Shown: one piece after another, positions 31,608 through 42,794 of the stretch
Layout of the letters: each line of letters begins with the position of its first letter
How positions within the stretch are numbered: the stretch's first letter is position 1
NCBI GenBank assembly: GCA_001599755.1
Contig: BCHX01000003.1
Coordinates: 4,735,782-4,799,781, forward strand
Length of the DNA stretch: 64,000 nucleotides
DNA from: Gliomastix tumulicola
Lineage: Eukaryota; Ascomycota; Sordariomycetes; Hypocreales; Bionectriaceae
Direction: 5' to 3'
The notes under the pieces: model-generated
Told to the model about the DNA's origin: nothing
Seen by the model: only the letters and a program-made list of their open reading frames with translations
Database searches by the model: none
Position numbers and translations under genes: made by a program

Positions 31608-32494
31608 GAAGATAGCATCTCTGGATATACGGATGTTAGGAGGTGGTCGCCGGGGGGGGGGGGGGGGCGTGAAAGGGCGCCATTGGAATATCGTCAGGAT
31701 GAGGAGATGAGTCGGAAGATTCGGGACCATCAAGCATCCGAGGCCCCAGACAGATAAACGTTGTCAAATCAGCGCGGCAGTCATGTACCCCCAGATCCCG
31801 AGTTTCGTAGTCGTTGAGCGATCAGGTATGGATCAGTGATGCCGGGGTCTGAACACCCAAGCTTCTGGGATTCTTCCCGAGAGCGAGAACCGTAGCTACT
31901 TTTATTGCTAGCAGAAAAAAAGACTGAAAATGAGAATGAAACATCATCTAGTGGAAGAATGTATGTATTGTGCACGCGACGAGCCATGCTTGCGAGAACG
32001 ACGCTAGAACACCCAAGATTGCAGTGAAGAACCATTAGTACGCTTCCAAGCTGCTCCAAGCACCAAGCCAAGAGGACCTTTCGTGCGGGGTCAGACCAGC
32101 ACCAAGCCACTAGAGCGCCCTGCAGAGCGCCCCGGGAATGCCCTGAGACTCTGAGAGCTGGCGAGATATCGACTGGCGAGTGTACCGAGATAGCCAACAG
32201 CAGAGCGAAGCGACAGCCCGGGGGGCCCCCTTCTAGATCCCCCTGACAGCCCCCTCCTCTCGCCCCCGAGTCCCAGGCTCGTCCCAGGCCCAACGGGGAA
32301 GGTCACCGGGCCTGGCGCCATGCTGCCGAGCACCTTATTTCGATAGTTTATCTTGTTCGCAGACCTCACCGCGCGCCTCGTGTGCCAACACCTGCTCACC
32401 TAACTAATCCAGCAAGGGCCATTTGTACCCCCCAGGATAGATTGAGAGCCCGGGCTAGACGGGCGGACTGGGATCGGGGATGCTGGAGAGCGCT
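31608..32494. other. Intergenic region, about 0.9 kb, with a G16 run
   Basis: It contains 16 consecutive G at 31652-31667 directly after the truncated receptor. I see no gene; the reverse-strand frames across 31781-32399 are low complexity. Confidence 0.4.
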
Positions 32495-32500
32495 GTATAA
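32495..32500 (+). promoter_or_regulatory. TATA box of the M14 carboxypeptidase gene
   Basis: TATAAA in the context CTGTATAAAGAGG, 117 bp upstream of the ATG, followed by a CT-rich stretch that likely holds the transcription start. Confidence 0.6.
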
Positions 32501-32616
32501 AGAGGCCTCTGCTGCGAGCAGGGTGCGCTCCTCCTCCTCCTCCTCGACTCCCAGCTCCCTCCCTCCCTTCGCCAGCTGCACCCTCCCGAGAGAACGCAGA
32601 CCGAGAACACGCAGCG

Positions 32617-32926
32617 ATGAAGTCCATCTCCCTCCTCGTCCTGGGCCTCCAGGCAGTCGCGGCCAAGGTGTCGTACGACGGGTACAAGGTCTACCACATC
32701 GACACGGCGGACTTCGAGGTCACCGAGAGCGCCCTCTCTGGCATCGAGTACGTCTCGCTCGACTGCGAGAGCAACCACAAGACTCTTGATGTCGCCGTCG
32801 CCCCGGGCAGCCTCGCGGCGTTTGCGGCCCTGGGTCTCGACGCGGAGCTGCAGACCGAGGACCTCGGTGCCCAGATCGCCGCCGAGGGCGAGCCCCAGCC
32901 CTACCGTTGTACGTCGTCGTCATCAC

Positions 32927-32966
<40 letters not shown>

Positions 32967-34128
32967 TCACACCTCTGGATGGACCGAAGCTCTGGCTGAC
33001 CCAAGCACCGTCTGACAGCCAAGCCCAGGGCCAGGGGCACCTGCACGGGCCTCCCGGACCTGTCGTACTTTGACTCGTACCACGAGTTCGAGGAGCACCT
33101 CGCCTTCCTCGAGGACCTGCACAGCGCGTTCGTGCGCAACTCGGAGATCTTCGTCGCGGGCGCCTCGCTCGAGGGGAACCCGATCCAGGGCATCCATCTC
33201 TGGGGCGACGACGGGCCGGGGAAGCCCGCGATTATCTGGCACGGCACCGTCCACGCGCGCGAGTGGATTGTCGCTCCTGTACGCGTGCCCTGGCCCATTG
33301 ATGTAGTAGTAGCTCTGCGTGGAAATGCTGACTGACGAATCGGTAGACGCTCGAGTACATCACGTACAAGCTCATCGAGGCGGCCCGCATCAAGGACCCC
33401 CTTATCACCGAGACGCTGAACAAGTATGACTTTTACATCATGCCCGTGGTCAACCCGGATGGTAAGCAATCCTTTCTTTCAACTGCCCCTCAACTTCCCA
33501 GATCCGTGCCGGCTCACTCCCCCTCCCAGGCTTCATCCACACGTACACGACGGACCGCCTCTGGCGCAAGAACCGTCAGGCCCGCACCGTGAGCACGTGC
33601 GTCGGCACCGACGTCAACCGCAACTGGCCTCACCACTGGGACGTCCCCGGCGGCTCGTCGACGAACCCGTGCTCGGCGACGTACCGCGGCGAGGCCCCCG
33701 GCGACACGCCCGAGATGGCCGTGCTCACCAACCACACGCTCTCCGTCGCCGAGGCGAGCGGCGGCATCAAGTTCTTCGTCGACTGGCACGCCTACAGCCA
33801 GCTCGTCCTGCTGCCGTACGGCTACAGCTGCACGGCCGTCGCCGACGACATCGAGCACCAGATGGACCTCGCCGGCGGCGTCGCCGAGGCCATCCGGGGC
33901 GTCAACGGGCTCGACTTCGTGTACGGGCCCACGTGCCAGACCATCTACCAGACCTCGGGCGTGAGCATGGACTGGGGCTACGACGTGGCCGGCGCGGAGC
34001 TGTCCTGGGGCTTCGAGCTGCGGCCGGCGACGCCCGCACAGGGCGGCTTCGTCATCCCGCCCGAGAACATCCTGCAGTCCGGCGAGGAGAACCTGGCGGG
34101 CATGCTGTACCTGTTCACCCGGTTCTGA
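32617..34128 (+). CDS. Secreted zinc metallocarboxypeptidase, family M14A
   Basis: Four exons (32617-32908, 33019-33278, 33347-33461, 33530-34128) give 421 residues. Residues 1-16 are a signal peptide ending in AVAA, followed by a propeptide of about 80-90 residues with the usual 'YKVYHI' start. The catalytic domain has all expected residues: zinc ligands H176 and E179 (HARE) and H309 (DWHAYSQ), the 'DVNRNW' substrate-binding Asn-Arg, and catalytic E385 in 'WGFELRP'. Length and layout match fungal carboxypeptidase A-type enzymes that remove C-terminal residues from peptides outside the cell. Intron 1 carries a CT/CA microsatellite. It converges on the small secreted protein at 34541. Confidence 0.95.
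32925..32970 (+). repeat. (CT)n(CA)n microsatellite inside intron 1
   Basis: About 12 CT units followed by about 9 CA units, inside the 110-nt first intron of the carboxypeptidase gene and upstream of the acceptor. Confidence 0.9.
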
Positions 34129-34178
34129 GCTTGTTGTTGTTGTCTCCATCAGGAGCACGTGAGCAGAGACACATAGAG

Positions 34179-34216
34179 AGGGAGGGAGGGAGGGAGGGAG
34201 GGAGGGAGGGAGGGAG
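34179..34216 (+). repeat. (GGGA)n microsatellite in 3' flank
   Basis: About nine perfect GGGA units, 50 bp past the carboxypeptidase stop codon and probably within its 3' UTR. Confidence 0.9.
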
Positions 34217-34540
34217 ATGAGCCATGTCTCTGATGAGGTCTCGGGATGGGATGTAATGCGGAGCCCCTGGGGGCGTGTATTATTATCTTGTCTCGGGTAT
34301 CAATGAGAATTAATCTATGACAAGTCGTGCTTGTCCATTCCACGTGAAGAAACCAACAGCGCCCAAATTGAAGAATATGAAACGAACCAGACGAAAACCA
34401 TCATTCGTCGCATGATGCCATCCCTCCATCACACATCACACCAGCGGCAGCAGCAGCAGCAGCAGCAGCAGCAGGCACACACTCCAGACCCGAGCCGCCG
34501 AGGCCAGCAGACAGCCCCCGCCCGACGCCGAAGTAGCCTC

Positions 34541-35140
34541 TCACTCCTCCTGCGCAGCCTCCGAGCGGACGCCCTGGACGGACGTGATGGGCGTCTCGGC
34601 GTCGACGATGTTGCAGTCGACGTTGCGCGTGTAGTAGATCTCGCCCTGCTGCCAGTCCGGGTTCTCCCACTCGGTGTCGCGGCAGTGCAGGTCGAGGTCG
34701 ATACCGCCGACGGCCGCGAACGCCGCGTCCGCCTCGGGGCAGGCCCAGGTCTGGTTGATCTGCAGCTCGCCCGAGGGCCGCGAGAAGGTGAAGGTGGCGG
34801 CGTCCACGTCGGGCAGCGGCGAACCGTCGACGGTGCAGTCGTAGATGACGGTGCCGTAGAAGAAGTCCGAGAGCTGGTTCGAGGCGGCCGCGCAGACGGG
34901 CGTGTAGGCGACGGCCGGGTTCTCGAGCGTGAAGTTGACGTAGCCCCACGAGTTCTGGTGCGCGGGCGTGCTGAAGACGACCGAAGAGTGGTAGTCGAAC
35001 TGCTTGACCTGCCAGAGCTTCAGCTTGGTCGAGTGGTCGAGGCACGAGTCCCTCGTCTCGAGATCCTGGACGGGGACGACGGCAGGGATGGCGAGGGCAG
35101 GCGCCGCCATGAGGGCGGTGGTGAGCATGTTGGACAGCAT
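34541..35140 (-). CDS. Small secreted protein, 199 aa, possibly AA1-like fold
   Basis: A single exon. The ATG at 35140 begins a signal peptide (MLSNMLTTALMAAPALAIPA). The mature part has several Cys (in DSCLDH, PVCAAA, YDCTV, WACPE, LHCRD and DCNIV), alternating beta strands ('SSVVFSTPAHQNSWGYVNFTLENPA') and 'WACPE' plus 'VGGIDLDLHCRDTEW' segments. The pattern is that of small secreted fungal proteins; an AA1-like beta-barrel fold is possible but unproven. The size, secretion signal and Cys content fit a candidate effector or wall-associated protein. The C-terminus is acidic. It faces the secreted carboxypeptidase across a 412-bp gap. Confidence 0.65.
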   Translation of the reverse strand: MLSNMLTTALMAAPALAIPAVVPVQDLETRDSCLDHSTKLKLWQVKQFDYHSSVVFSTPAHQNSWGYVNFTLENPAVAYTPVCAAASNQLSDFFYGTVIYDCTVDGSPLPDVDAATFTFSRPSGELQINQTWACPEADAAFAAVGGIDLDLHCRDTEWENPDWQQGEIYYTRNVDCNIVDAETPITSVQGVRSEAAQEE

Positions 35141-37012
35141 TGTCGAGGTGAGGTAGGACTGCTCTAGGAGGTGTAGGTGAGAGGGTGTTTGCGAGGTGTG
35201 TAGACGACACGACAAGACTGCGTGTGTTGGTAGAATATCCCAGGTGACGATGACGAAATACAAAGTACGGTAGACTGGGACAATAAAGTTGTGTCCGGCT
35301 TGGTACTAGGCAGTAGTTAATATGTTTTGTTTTGTTTCCGACGATTGCCCTGCAAGATTTGGGTGCATGCAGATGGAGCCGAGTCGAGTCGGGCAGGAGA
35401 GATTGTCGATGCAATTTCAATTTATGAGACAGCGGAGGGAAGCAGCCTTCACTGTTCATGCGATCGTGGCGGGCGCATTGCCTGCCTTTATAGGGAGGGG
35501 AGGGGAGGACGCCAGACTGTGCAGTTACGCATGACTGGACAATCCTCCTCCCTTGACCGCATTTCTGCCCATTCTGATCGGCAAACAAGAAAGATTGAAC
35601 CCGTCGGCAGCTGCTGTGACGTAGCACGGATCTCGTATTGCCAGCATCGCACCAGCTTTTTGGCAGGGTAGCATCGCCCCCAGCAGTGCTGACTACAGGT
35701 GCTAGGGTGTGCTCTGTTCGCTGTAAGCAGCTCCAAGGGTGCACCCTTATTTTTTCCCATTTCCCGCCGCCCGCCGCCACGGTGCTTGTGCGTGTGTGCG
35801 CAGCTGCAATAAGGGAAGCCTCGGGACCAAAGCGTTGGGATCGGCAGTGGGGGAGTCTCGTATTGCCAGCGGACCTGCGTCTTGGCGCACGGGACGTCGA
35901 TGCCCTCACTGATGACGAGGTCTGGCTGGCTGGGGAGATGGACACGAGGAAGTGCTATTTTAAAAAAAGGGCACGATGTGACGGTGACGCATAATCGTTG
36001 GGGATCAGCCTCCCTGGGCTATGAAACGAAGGGACGCCGACATGCCTAAACGGGACAGCGACGACGCTCCCTGAGTCCCTGTCTCGGGTGTTGATGAGCA
36101 GTTGATGAGTTGGGGATCATCCAGCCCTGGAGAGAGGACTTGCTGCTGTTCTCCCTTCATCAGCAGGTGCACGCACACACGCACAGCCACCAAATCAACT
36201 GCCGTGGTGCCTGCTGCAGTGCGGGGGAGCACACTCCCAGCCACCCGCCCCCGGGGACAAATCTCTGGCTGCCTGGCTCCCGGATGCCGATCACTGCCCA
36301 GCATGGGGCTTCCGGGCTTTCCCATCTGAAGTGCGAGTGAAATCCCCTCCCAAATCCATCATCGTCGGTCGCCCGGCGGACGGCTCTTGGCTTCGTCATG
36401 CCCTTCCCCTCCGGCGAAATGCTCCGTCTTGGTGAGAAGGGGTCAGGCGGTACGAGGTGCGATCAGCAGTTTGCGCTCCCGAGACGGTCTCTGCCCTCCC
36501 TCCCTAAGACAGTGTTGCACGGGTGCGTCGAGGGGGGGATGAACTTGGGTCGCACTCGATGGCGCACTGAGACTGAGATGTCGTGTTCGTGGCAAGGAGA
36601 TGCGCACCATCGAGGCATGCTCGCCGAATAATGGTACGTCGCGCGGTGTCTTTGTTCCCAGCTGCCATCACATGTCACACGAATACCGCATTGCTCTCGC
36701 GAGATACGCCGTGAAACTGAACGTGCTGACGTCTATTTCTCGCCTCGTCTACGTCAGTATCTATCCTTTCGACCAGTCGTTGAGAATACCAGGTCCTTCT
36801 GACTACAAACTCCAAACACGCTCCATCATCATGTTAAAGAGACAGGCCGTCATTAATTGAAACAGGGCTTTTCCAGACATTCCACCCATACCGAAACGCC
36901 GATTGCGCCGCACACTCTTGCCAATTTCCCTGGCACCATTTGAAGCCGCAGAGCAGAAGAGGGACGAGAGAGAAACAAATCATGTCCGTGTGGCTGCTTT
37001 GCTGAATTAAGA
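35141..37012. other. Intergenic region, 1.9 kb
   Basis: Neither strand shows a frame with protein-like composition or splice continuity. It probably holds the promoter of the secreted protein (35141 onward) and the 3' flank of the MFS gene. No repeats of note. Confidence 0.4.
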
Positions 37013-38578
37013 TTACTCCTGGGAGCCGTTGGTGTACTTGCCAGCCGCGCGCCACCGCTCGCCAAACCTCATGACGACAATCGGGACAGGCGCCAGGACG
37101 GCACTCACGCCCGCGAGCACCGTGAAGCCCCAGCCATACCCGAGGGCGTCGACGAGCGGCGTCGTGGCAAGAGGCAGGAACGTGCCCATGAGGCACCGCG
37201 CGACGATGAAGCCCGTCATGGCCGAGGCCGAGTACAGCCCAAACGCGTCGACAACGTACGCCGACAGCGGCAGGATCGTCAAGAGCAGGCCGCTGCCCAC
37301 AATCGCGACCGCAAACATGAGCAGCGGCAGGGGGACGACGGCCTGCGCCGCCCAGCCGTAGAACGCGAGGGCGGGCGGCATGATCAGCCCGCCGACGATG
37401 GACAGCGGCAGGCGGAACTCGGGCTGGCCGACGCCCCGGGACTCGGACTTGGCGCGCAGGCTCACGTAGATGCGGTCGAGGAAGAGGTTGCACGCGAGCA
37501 CGCTGACCATGGCGCCGCAGCTGAAGAAGACGAGGCAGCCGCCCGTGGCCTTGGGCGTGAGCGCGTAGTAGGTCTCGAGGATGTGCGGGAGCGTCGTCGA
37601 GATGTTGTAGAAGTGCGAGAAGGCGACGGAGCCGTAGAGCGCGAGGGCCATGAGCACGCCGGAGCTGCCGAAGACGTAGAAGGGCCGCACGATGGACTCG
37701 AGGAGCTCGCTGCTGTTGTGTCCGTTGATCTCACGGTCCGCGGCGGCGGTTAGGGGCTGAGTCTCCTCATCTTCGCTCGTGGACGTGGCGAGAAGGCGGG
37801 CGCGACGCTTGAGGATGGCGACTTTGTACGTCTCGCGGAAGAGAGTGGCCGTCAGCAGCGCGGCCGAGGCTATCAGCAGCGCCGAAATAACAAGCACCCA
37901 GCGCCAGCCGACCTGCTCCGCGATGGCGCCCGCCAGCGCCGGGCCGATGCTGCCCCCGATGAGCGGCGCGAGCTGCACGAGACTCATGGGCGACCCTCTC
38001 TCTTCGGGCTCCCACAGATCGCCGATGAGCGCCGGGTTGAGGACGTTGGAGCTGACGACGAGGCCCGAGAGCGCGCGGCACATGATGAGGATGGGCGTCG
38101 TCGGGCTGAAGGCGCTGAGCAGCGTGATGGTCGCGAAGAGCGAGTTGCACACGTTGAGGACGGGGTACCGCCCGAACATCTCGGATAAGGGCGCGATGAT
38201 CAGGGGCCCCGCGGACTCGCCCAGCTCCCAGATGGTGACGAGGAGCACGCTCGCATACCGGCTGCTGCTGCTGCCACTGAAAGAGCCCGCCCGAGAGCTG
38301 TCCTTGCCGTCGAGATCACGCACGATGCCCGAGGCGATGGGCACGACGGAGCCGCAGCAGAAGGTCACGTTGAAGGCCATCCAGGTGAGGATGAGCGTGA
38401 GCGCCCAGCGGTAGGACCGGGACCACGCCTGCGGGTTCTCCGGGTCGCCTTCGGGGTCGAAGTCGACGATGCGCGAGGGCTTGCGCGGGTCGTGGATGAC
38501 GGGCGGGTTTGTGTGGGCGCGGGCGAGGTCGTCGCTGGGCAGGCCGAGCAGAGGCTCGGTCTCGTCGACGATGGTCAT
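37013..38578 (-). CDS. MFS multidrug transporter, DHA1 (12-TM) type
   Basis: An intronless gene of 521 residues. About 50 cytosolic residues ending in 'DFDPEGDPENPQAWSRSYRW', the conserved stretch before TM1 of fungal DHA1 pumps, are followed by twelve membrane segments. Motif A appears as 'GPLIIAPLSEMFGRYPV' between TM2 and TM3, and motif C as 'GGSIGPALAGAIAEQVGWRW' in TM5, marking a proton antiporter. The central loop (about residues 245-290) is hydrophilic and includes TSEDEETQ. It probably exports drugs or metabolites at the plasma membrane. It is divergent from the Zn2Cys6 regulator at 39702, which may control it. Confidence 0.92.
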   Translation of the reverse strand: MTIVDETEPLLGLPSDDLARAHTNPPVIHDPRKPSRIVDFDPEGDPENPQAWSRSYRWALTLILTWMAFNVTFCCGSVVPIASGIVRDLDGKDSSRAGSFSGSSSSRYASVLLVTIWELGESAGPLIIAPLSEMFGRYPVLNVCNSLFATITLLSAFSPTTPILIMCRALSGLVVSSNVLNPALIGDLWEPEERGSPMSLVQLAPLIGGSIGPALAGAIAEQVGWRWVLVISALLIASAALLTATLFRETYKVAILKRRARLLATSTSEDEETQPLTAAADREINGHNSSELLESIVRPFYVFGSSGVLMALALYGSVAFSHFYNISTTLPHILETYYALTPKATGGCLVFFSCGAMVSVLACNLFLDRIYVSLRAKSESRGVGQPEFRLPLSIVGGLIMPPALAFYGWAAQAVVPLPLLMFAVAIVGSGLLLTILPLSAYVVDAFGLYSASAMTGFIVARCLMGTFLPLATTPLVDALGYGWGFTVLAGVSAVLAPVPIVVMRFGERWRAAGKYTNGSQE

Positions 38579-39701
38579 GACGGCGGATGGCGCGGAGGTT
38601 TTACAAGTGATCGTTGAAGTTCTCCAGATAGATGTCCCTCTCCTCCGTTCGTGGGTGAGTCTGATACTGTGCTTGCCTCCCGTCGTCGTAGGATGGAAAC
38701 GAAGTCACTGCCCGCTTGATCCGATTGAAGATGAGAAGAGAGAAAAACAGCAAAAACGAAGCGTGACCTGCGGATGGCTGCCCAACCTATGAATAATATC
38801 TCCACGACGCCAGTATGCACGATCTGATCTTTGGTAGGGTGAACTTTTGCGGGACGCCACGCGATTGGCTGGCGATACGCGATTTGCAGAGCACGTTCAG
38901 GCGCAGAATTATGTGATCTGGCGGGGGAATGTGGTGATTTTCGATGTCAGCAGTTCGTTATCGTCGCCGGGAAGATGACAGCCACAGAGGAGAAGAGCAG
39001 GCGAGGCAGCTCCGTAAGCATTGACGATGAATTAAGATAGAGGTTCACGACAAGTTCACCAGATGAAGGGCGGGCGAAACAGTGCCAGTGAAAAATAACA
39101 GGGCGCACTTGACATGAAAAAAAACTCATCCAATTGACCAGCCTGCAGCTCTCAGGCTAGCACTGCATTGGCACCTCCAGCTTCTCGCCATTGGTCCACT
39201 CGTGGCGGTGAGACTCCCACCTGATCGCCCTTTTAGCGCCATCAAAACGGCCCCAAGAGATGATAAGAGATAAGAGGGGAGAGTAGGTAAGCTTACGACG
39301 AAGCATGAGCGGCTCAAAGACGTCGAGGATAGTCACATCACGGGATGACTCACCCACGTCCAAATTAACTGTCCGAAGGATGTCTCAATCAAGGCAGCAG
39401 TCATGCCTTAGTTATAGGAGACGCCTCGTGCGTTCCTCCACCCTCGGTGAAAGCACTTCAACGAAGGCCGATATTCCCGGCTATTCTCGTGTCTCAGTCA
39501 TCTGGTCCTCGGCGGCGGGATTTTCTCGTCTCGAATCCCGCCACTCCAACGCCGCTCCTCCATCTGCCACCACTTGGCACTCAACATCGTCACCTCGTCG
39601 AGCGAATACATCCCGTCTCTGTCAAGACCAAATCCCGTCCGCCACCCTCCCTCTTCTGGCCATGAGTTCCCTTCCCCTTACCCACACGTTCTAGCCAAGG
39701 A
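38579..39701. promoter_or_regulatory. Divergent promoter between MFS pump and Zn2Cys6 regulator
   Basis: About 1.1 kb with no gene. It contains two adjacent GATAAG sites (39262-39267 and 39269-39274). Palindromic CGG/CCG half-sites expected for the regulator are not obvious by eye. Confidence 0.45.
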
Positions 39702-42061
39702 ATGGACCCTTCTTCCGCCGGTGGCGTCAACGCCGCCTCCTCCTCCTCCTCTTCTTCTTATTCTTCCACCGCTCCGGGTGCTGGAGCGTCTGCCCAACGC
39801 CGTCCCTCGGCGCCGTACGGCCATGCGTGCATGGGCTGCTCCCGGGCCAAGAGCCGGTGCATCGGACGGACAGCGGACACGCCGTGCGAGCGATGCCGCC
39901 GGCTTGGGCGTGACTGCCAGGCCTCGACCGTTGTCCGCAAGGGCCGGTCCCGGCGGCCGAGATCGCCGGCGCCGAGTAAGACGGCCGTGCTGGAGCAGAA
40001 GCTGGACAACCTGGTGAATATGCTGGCTTCGCAAGGGTCGCTGAGCGCGACGCCGGCGTCGACGACGACGGGCGGTGATGGTGTGCAGGAGCAGCAGACG
40101 GGTGAGAATGCTGATGTTTCACCCAACGGGCAGCAGCCGAGTGTTGCCGCGCCGACACGACATAGACATCTCACGCCGTCGGACGACCTGACGGGTCATG
40201 GCTCGTCGTTGTGGTATCTGACAGATCCGCCAGAACAACAAACTGCCCGGCCGAGCGGCGCGTTGAGTGCGGATGAGGAGTGTCTCGAGACGTTCAAGAA
40301 ATACCACCTGCGGTCCTTTCCCATCATGCACTTCCCCTCGGGTGTAGGGTGAGTGCTGGTTTCATGTCGTTGCTTTATGCTGATCCAGGGGTCATTGATG
40401 ATCGACAGGCCGTCCCAGATCAAGGCAGATAAGCCACTCTTGTGGCTCGCCATACAAACCGTTTGCTCGAAATCATCCAAGGAGCGAGCCGCCCTCGATC
40501 GGCAGTTTCGAGAAGAATATGCAAAACGCTACGTTGTCGACATGGAGCGTAGCATGGACCTTCTTCTTGGACTGCTGACTTATATGTCATGGTGGTAAGG
40601 CGTCCTCCTTCACCCTTGCAAGCAAGCTCGGAACTGGGATATATCTATTGACTGATACACCAACTAGGATCACGATGCGCCATATGGGCCAGAAGGTCCT
40701 CTGCACCTACTCTTCGATGGCCGTGTCTCTCGTCTTCGATCTTCGACTCGACAGGCTGGGCAGGTGGAATCCCTGCAAGGAGACAGACGCCATCGCAGCC
40801 TACAGCAGCCCGCTCAAGACGGTGTCGCCCCCGGTGTATCGCACGAACGAGGAGCGCAGGGCCGTCATTGCGTGCTTCTGCGTCTGCGCCACGTAAATCC
40901 AACCNCTCTTTTTTTTTTTTTTTGTTTGTCCCATGCTTCTGCTAGCTGACAAAATCCTAGGGTCTCCTCGTTCCTGAGGACGGCACCGATGAGATGGACG
41001 CCTCATATGGAGGACACGCTCGACCACCTCGCCAAGTCACCCGAAGTGTTTGGAGATGAGCAGCTTGCTGCCATGGCCCGGGCTCTACGAATCGGAGAGG
41101 ATGTGCTCACAGCGTCTGGATGGCGCTTTTTCGAACCTGAGGCGTACACTCCTCCAAAACCACCGCCTATGGTGCATGTCAAGGCACTGCGGTCTAATCT
41201 AGACGTTCTACGCCAGTCTCTCCGCCCAGGACTAGCCAGCGACAGTAAGTGCAGACCATCGTTCCTTGACACCATCCTGTAACACCATTGACCCCCCCAG
41301 AAACAATCCAAGCATACCTCACCTGGACCGACGCCATGATCAACGAACTCCCCCTCCTGCACCGCCCAGCCCCCAACTCGTCCGGCCCCGGCTGGATCGA
41401 CTTTGGCCGCGCCGAATGCTTCCACGCCTGCGTCGAGGCCCTCCGCACCTTTGTCGACAACTGGTTCCTCTTCGACCACCACGAGATCTTCGGCATGTAC
41501 ATCGGCCTGGGCTTACACTTCGCCCAGGCCACGCACATGATCTACCGGCTGTCCATGGCGCCGATGAGCCTCGCGGGTGGTGGTGGCGAGGATCCCGGCT
41601 GGGACAGGCAGAGCGTGCGCAACGCCATCGACCTGCCGCGGATCCTGCTCGAGGGCGCGGAGAAGTTCGTCGAGGTGTCGCAGGTCGTCGGTCTCGAGGC
41701 GGACGACGGCGGGATGGATCCGTATGTGCTGACGGGCGAGGGCCTGAAGCAGGCGGCGACGCAGTGGGCCAAGACGTTTGCGGACACGGATGCCCGGCGG
41801 ACTGCTGGATCCGGTAGCGGTAGCGGCAGCAGCAGCAGCGGCGGCGGCGGCGGTGTTGGTGGTGGTGGTGCTGCGGCTGCTGCGAGTGAGGTGGCAGAGA
41901 CGCAGGCGGCGGCGGCGGCTGCTGCTGCTGCTGGTGTGGGTGGGATTCAGGGGAGTTCCGCCGCCGGGGAGGGGCTTGGGGACGGCGAGGATCTCCCCAT
42001 GATGGACTTCTCGGCGGGGTTCTGGATGCCGGACCTCTTTGAGAGCTGGGACAGCATGTAA
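39702..42061 (+). CDS. Zn2Cys6 transcription factor
   Basis: Five exons (39702-40348, 40409-40594, 40668-40892, 40961-41244, 41301-42061) close to 700 residues. A Ser-rich start is followed by a perfect zinc binuclear cluster, C43-x2-C46-x6-C53-x8-C62-x2-C65-x6-C72, then a basic linker and a short coiled coil ('KTAVLEQKLDNLVNMLAS'). The middle domain begins at 'KYHLRSFPIMHFPSG', the normal start of the fungal-specific regulatory domain, and runs through 'LLWLAIQTVCSK', 'LLGLLTYMSWW' and 'SMAVSLVFDLRLD'. The C-terminus holds Ser/Gly/Ala homopeptides encoded by triplet repeats (41815-41935). Intron 3 contains an undetermined base at 40905 and T15. It sits between two MFS pumps and is a likely local regulator of both. 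Confidence 0.93.
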
Positions 42062-42794
42062 CTTAGAGACTATCATGACGATGTATGAATAACTAGATGT
42101 AGAACTAGACCATCCATCCTGCTCATACGAGACCTCACTTCACCACCCTAATCCAACAAGCAAATCAGAACTATGCCTCGTTGCCATTACCGTTATGCAC
42201 AACTTCACCACAGGCCCGGTCAGGCCACCCGTCAACTGATCGGGGAATTTCCGGAGACACAGCCCTCGAATTCCAAGCTGCCAGTCTCGGTGCTCGATCC
42301 TTGTCCGAGTGCGAGAAGCCCGTAAAACCCGTAAAGAGCGGCTACAGCTTCCGGGGGTCCAATAGCGCCCTGGCGCCCCCAATTCGGTGCCGTCAGAGCC
42401 GACAACGTTGACTCAACAGTGGGCAAAGGAGGAGGTCCCTGCGATTGCTTTGCTGTGCGGAGGAGCGGCGGGATTGAAGCGAAGCGGGCAGCCTCAGTTT
42501 TTTTACCGGCCGTAAGACAGACAGGCAACCAGATTTTGGCAGAGGCGGCGGAGTTCAGAGAGGAGAAAGTCGAATTAATCAACAGTGGCAACCAACCGCC
42601 GCCCGATTTTTATTTTCCTCCGTTCTCCTCGTTTGTCGTCCATTCTCGTCTACAGCGAGAGACCGTTTTTTTTCTTTATAGTGTCAGCCGTCGCCCTATT
42701 CTTTGTCATTCCTTACGGCGTGACAATTCTTTCTTTCTCTGTGTGTGTCCCTTTTATGTGTACATAATTTATTGCTGAAGCGCCACTTGCAACC
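42062..42794. other. Intergenic region, about 0.7 kb
   Basis: No gene seen. The last 150 bp are T-rich and CT-rich, and probably form the promoter and 5' UTR of the MFS gene at 42795. Confidence 0.4.

Noticed and set aside
31781..32399. Minus-strand frames after the truncated NACHT gene
   Set aside because: Low complexity, no splice continuity, no family features.
40905..40923. Undetermined base and T15 run taken as a gene break
   Set aside because: They lie inside intron 3 of the Zn2Cys6 gene; splicing removes them and the frame closes correctly.
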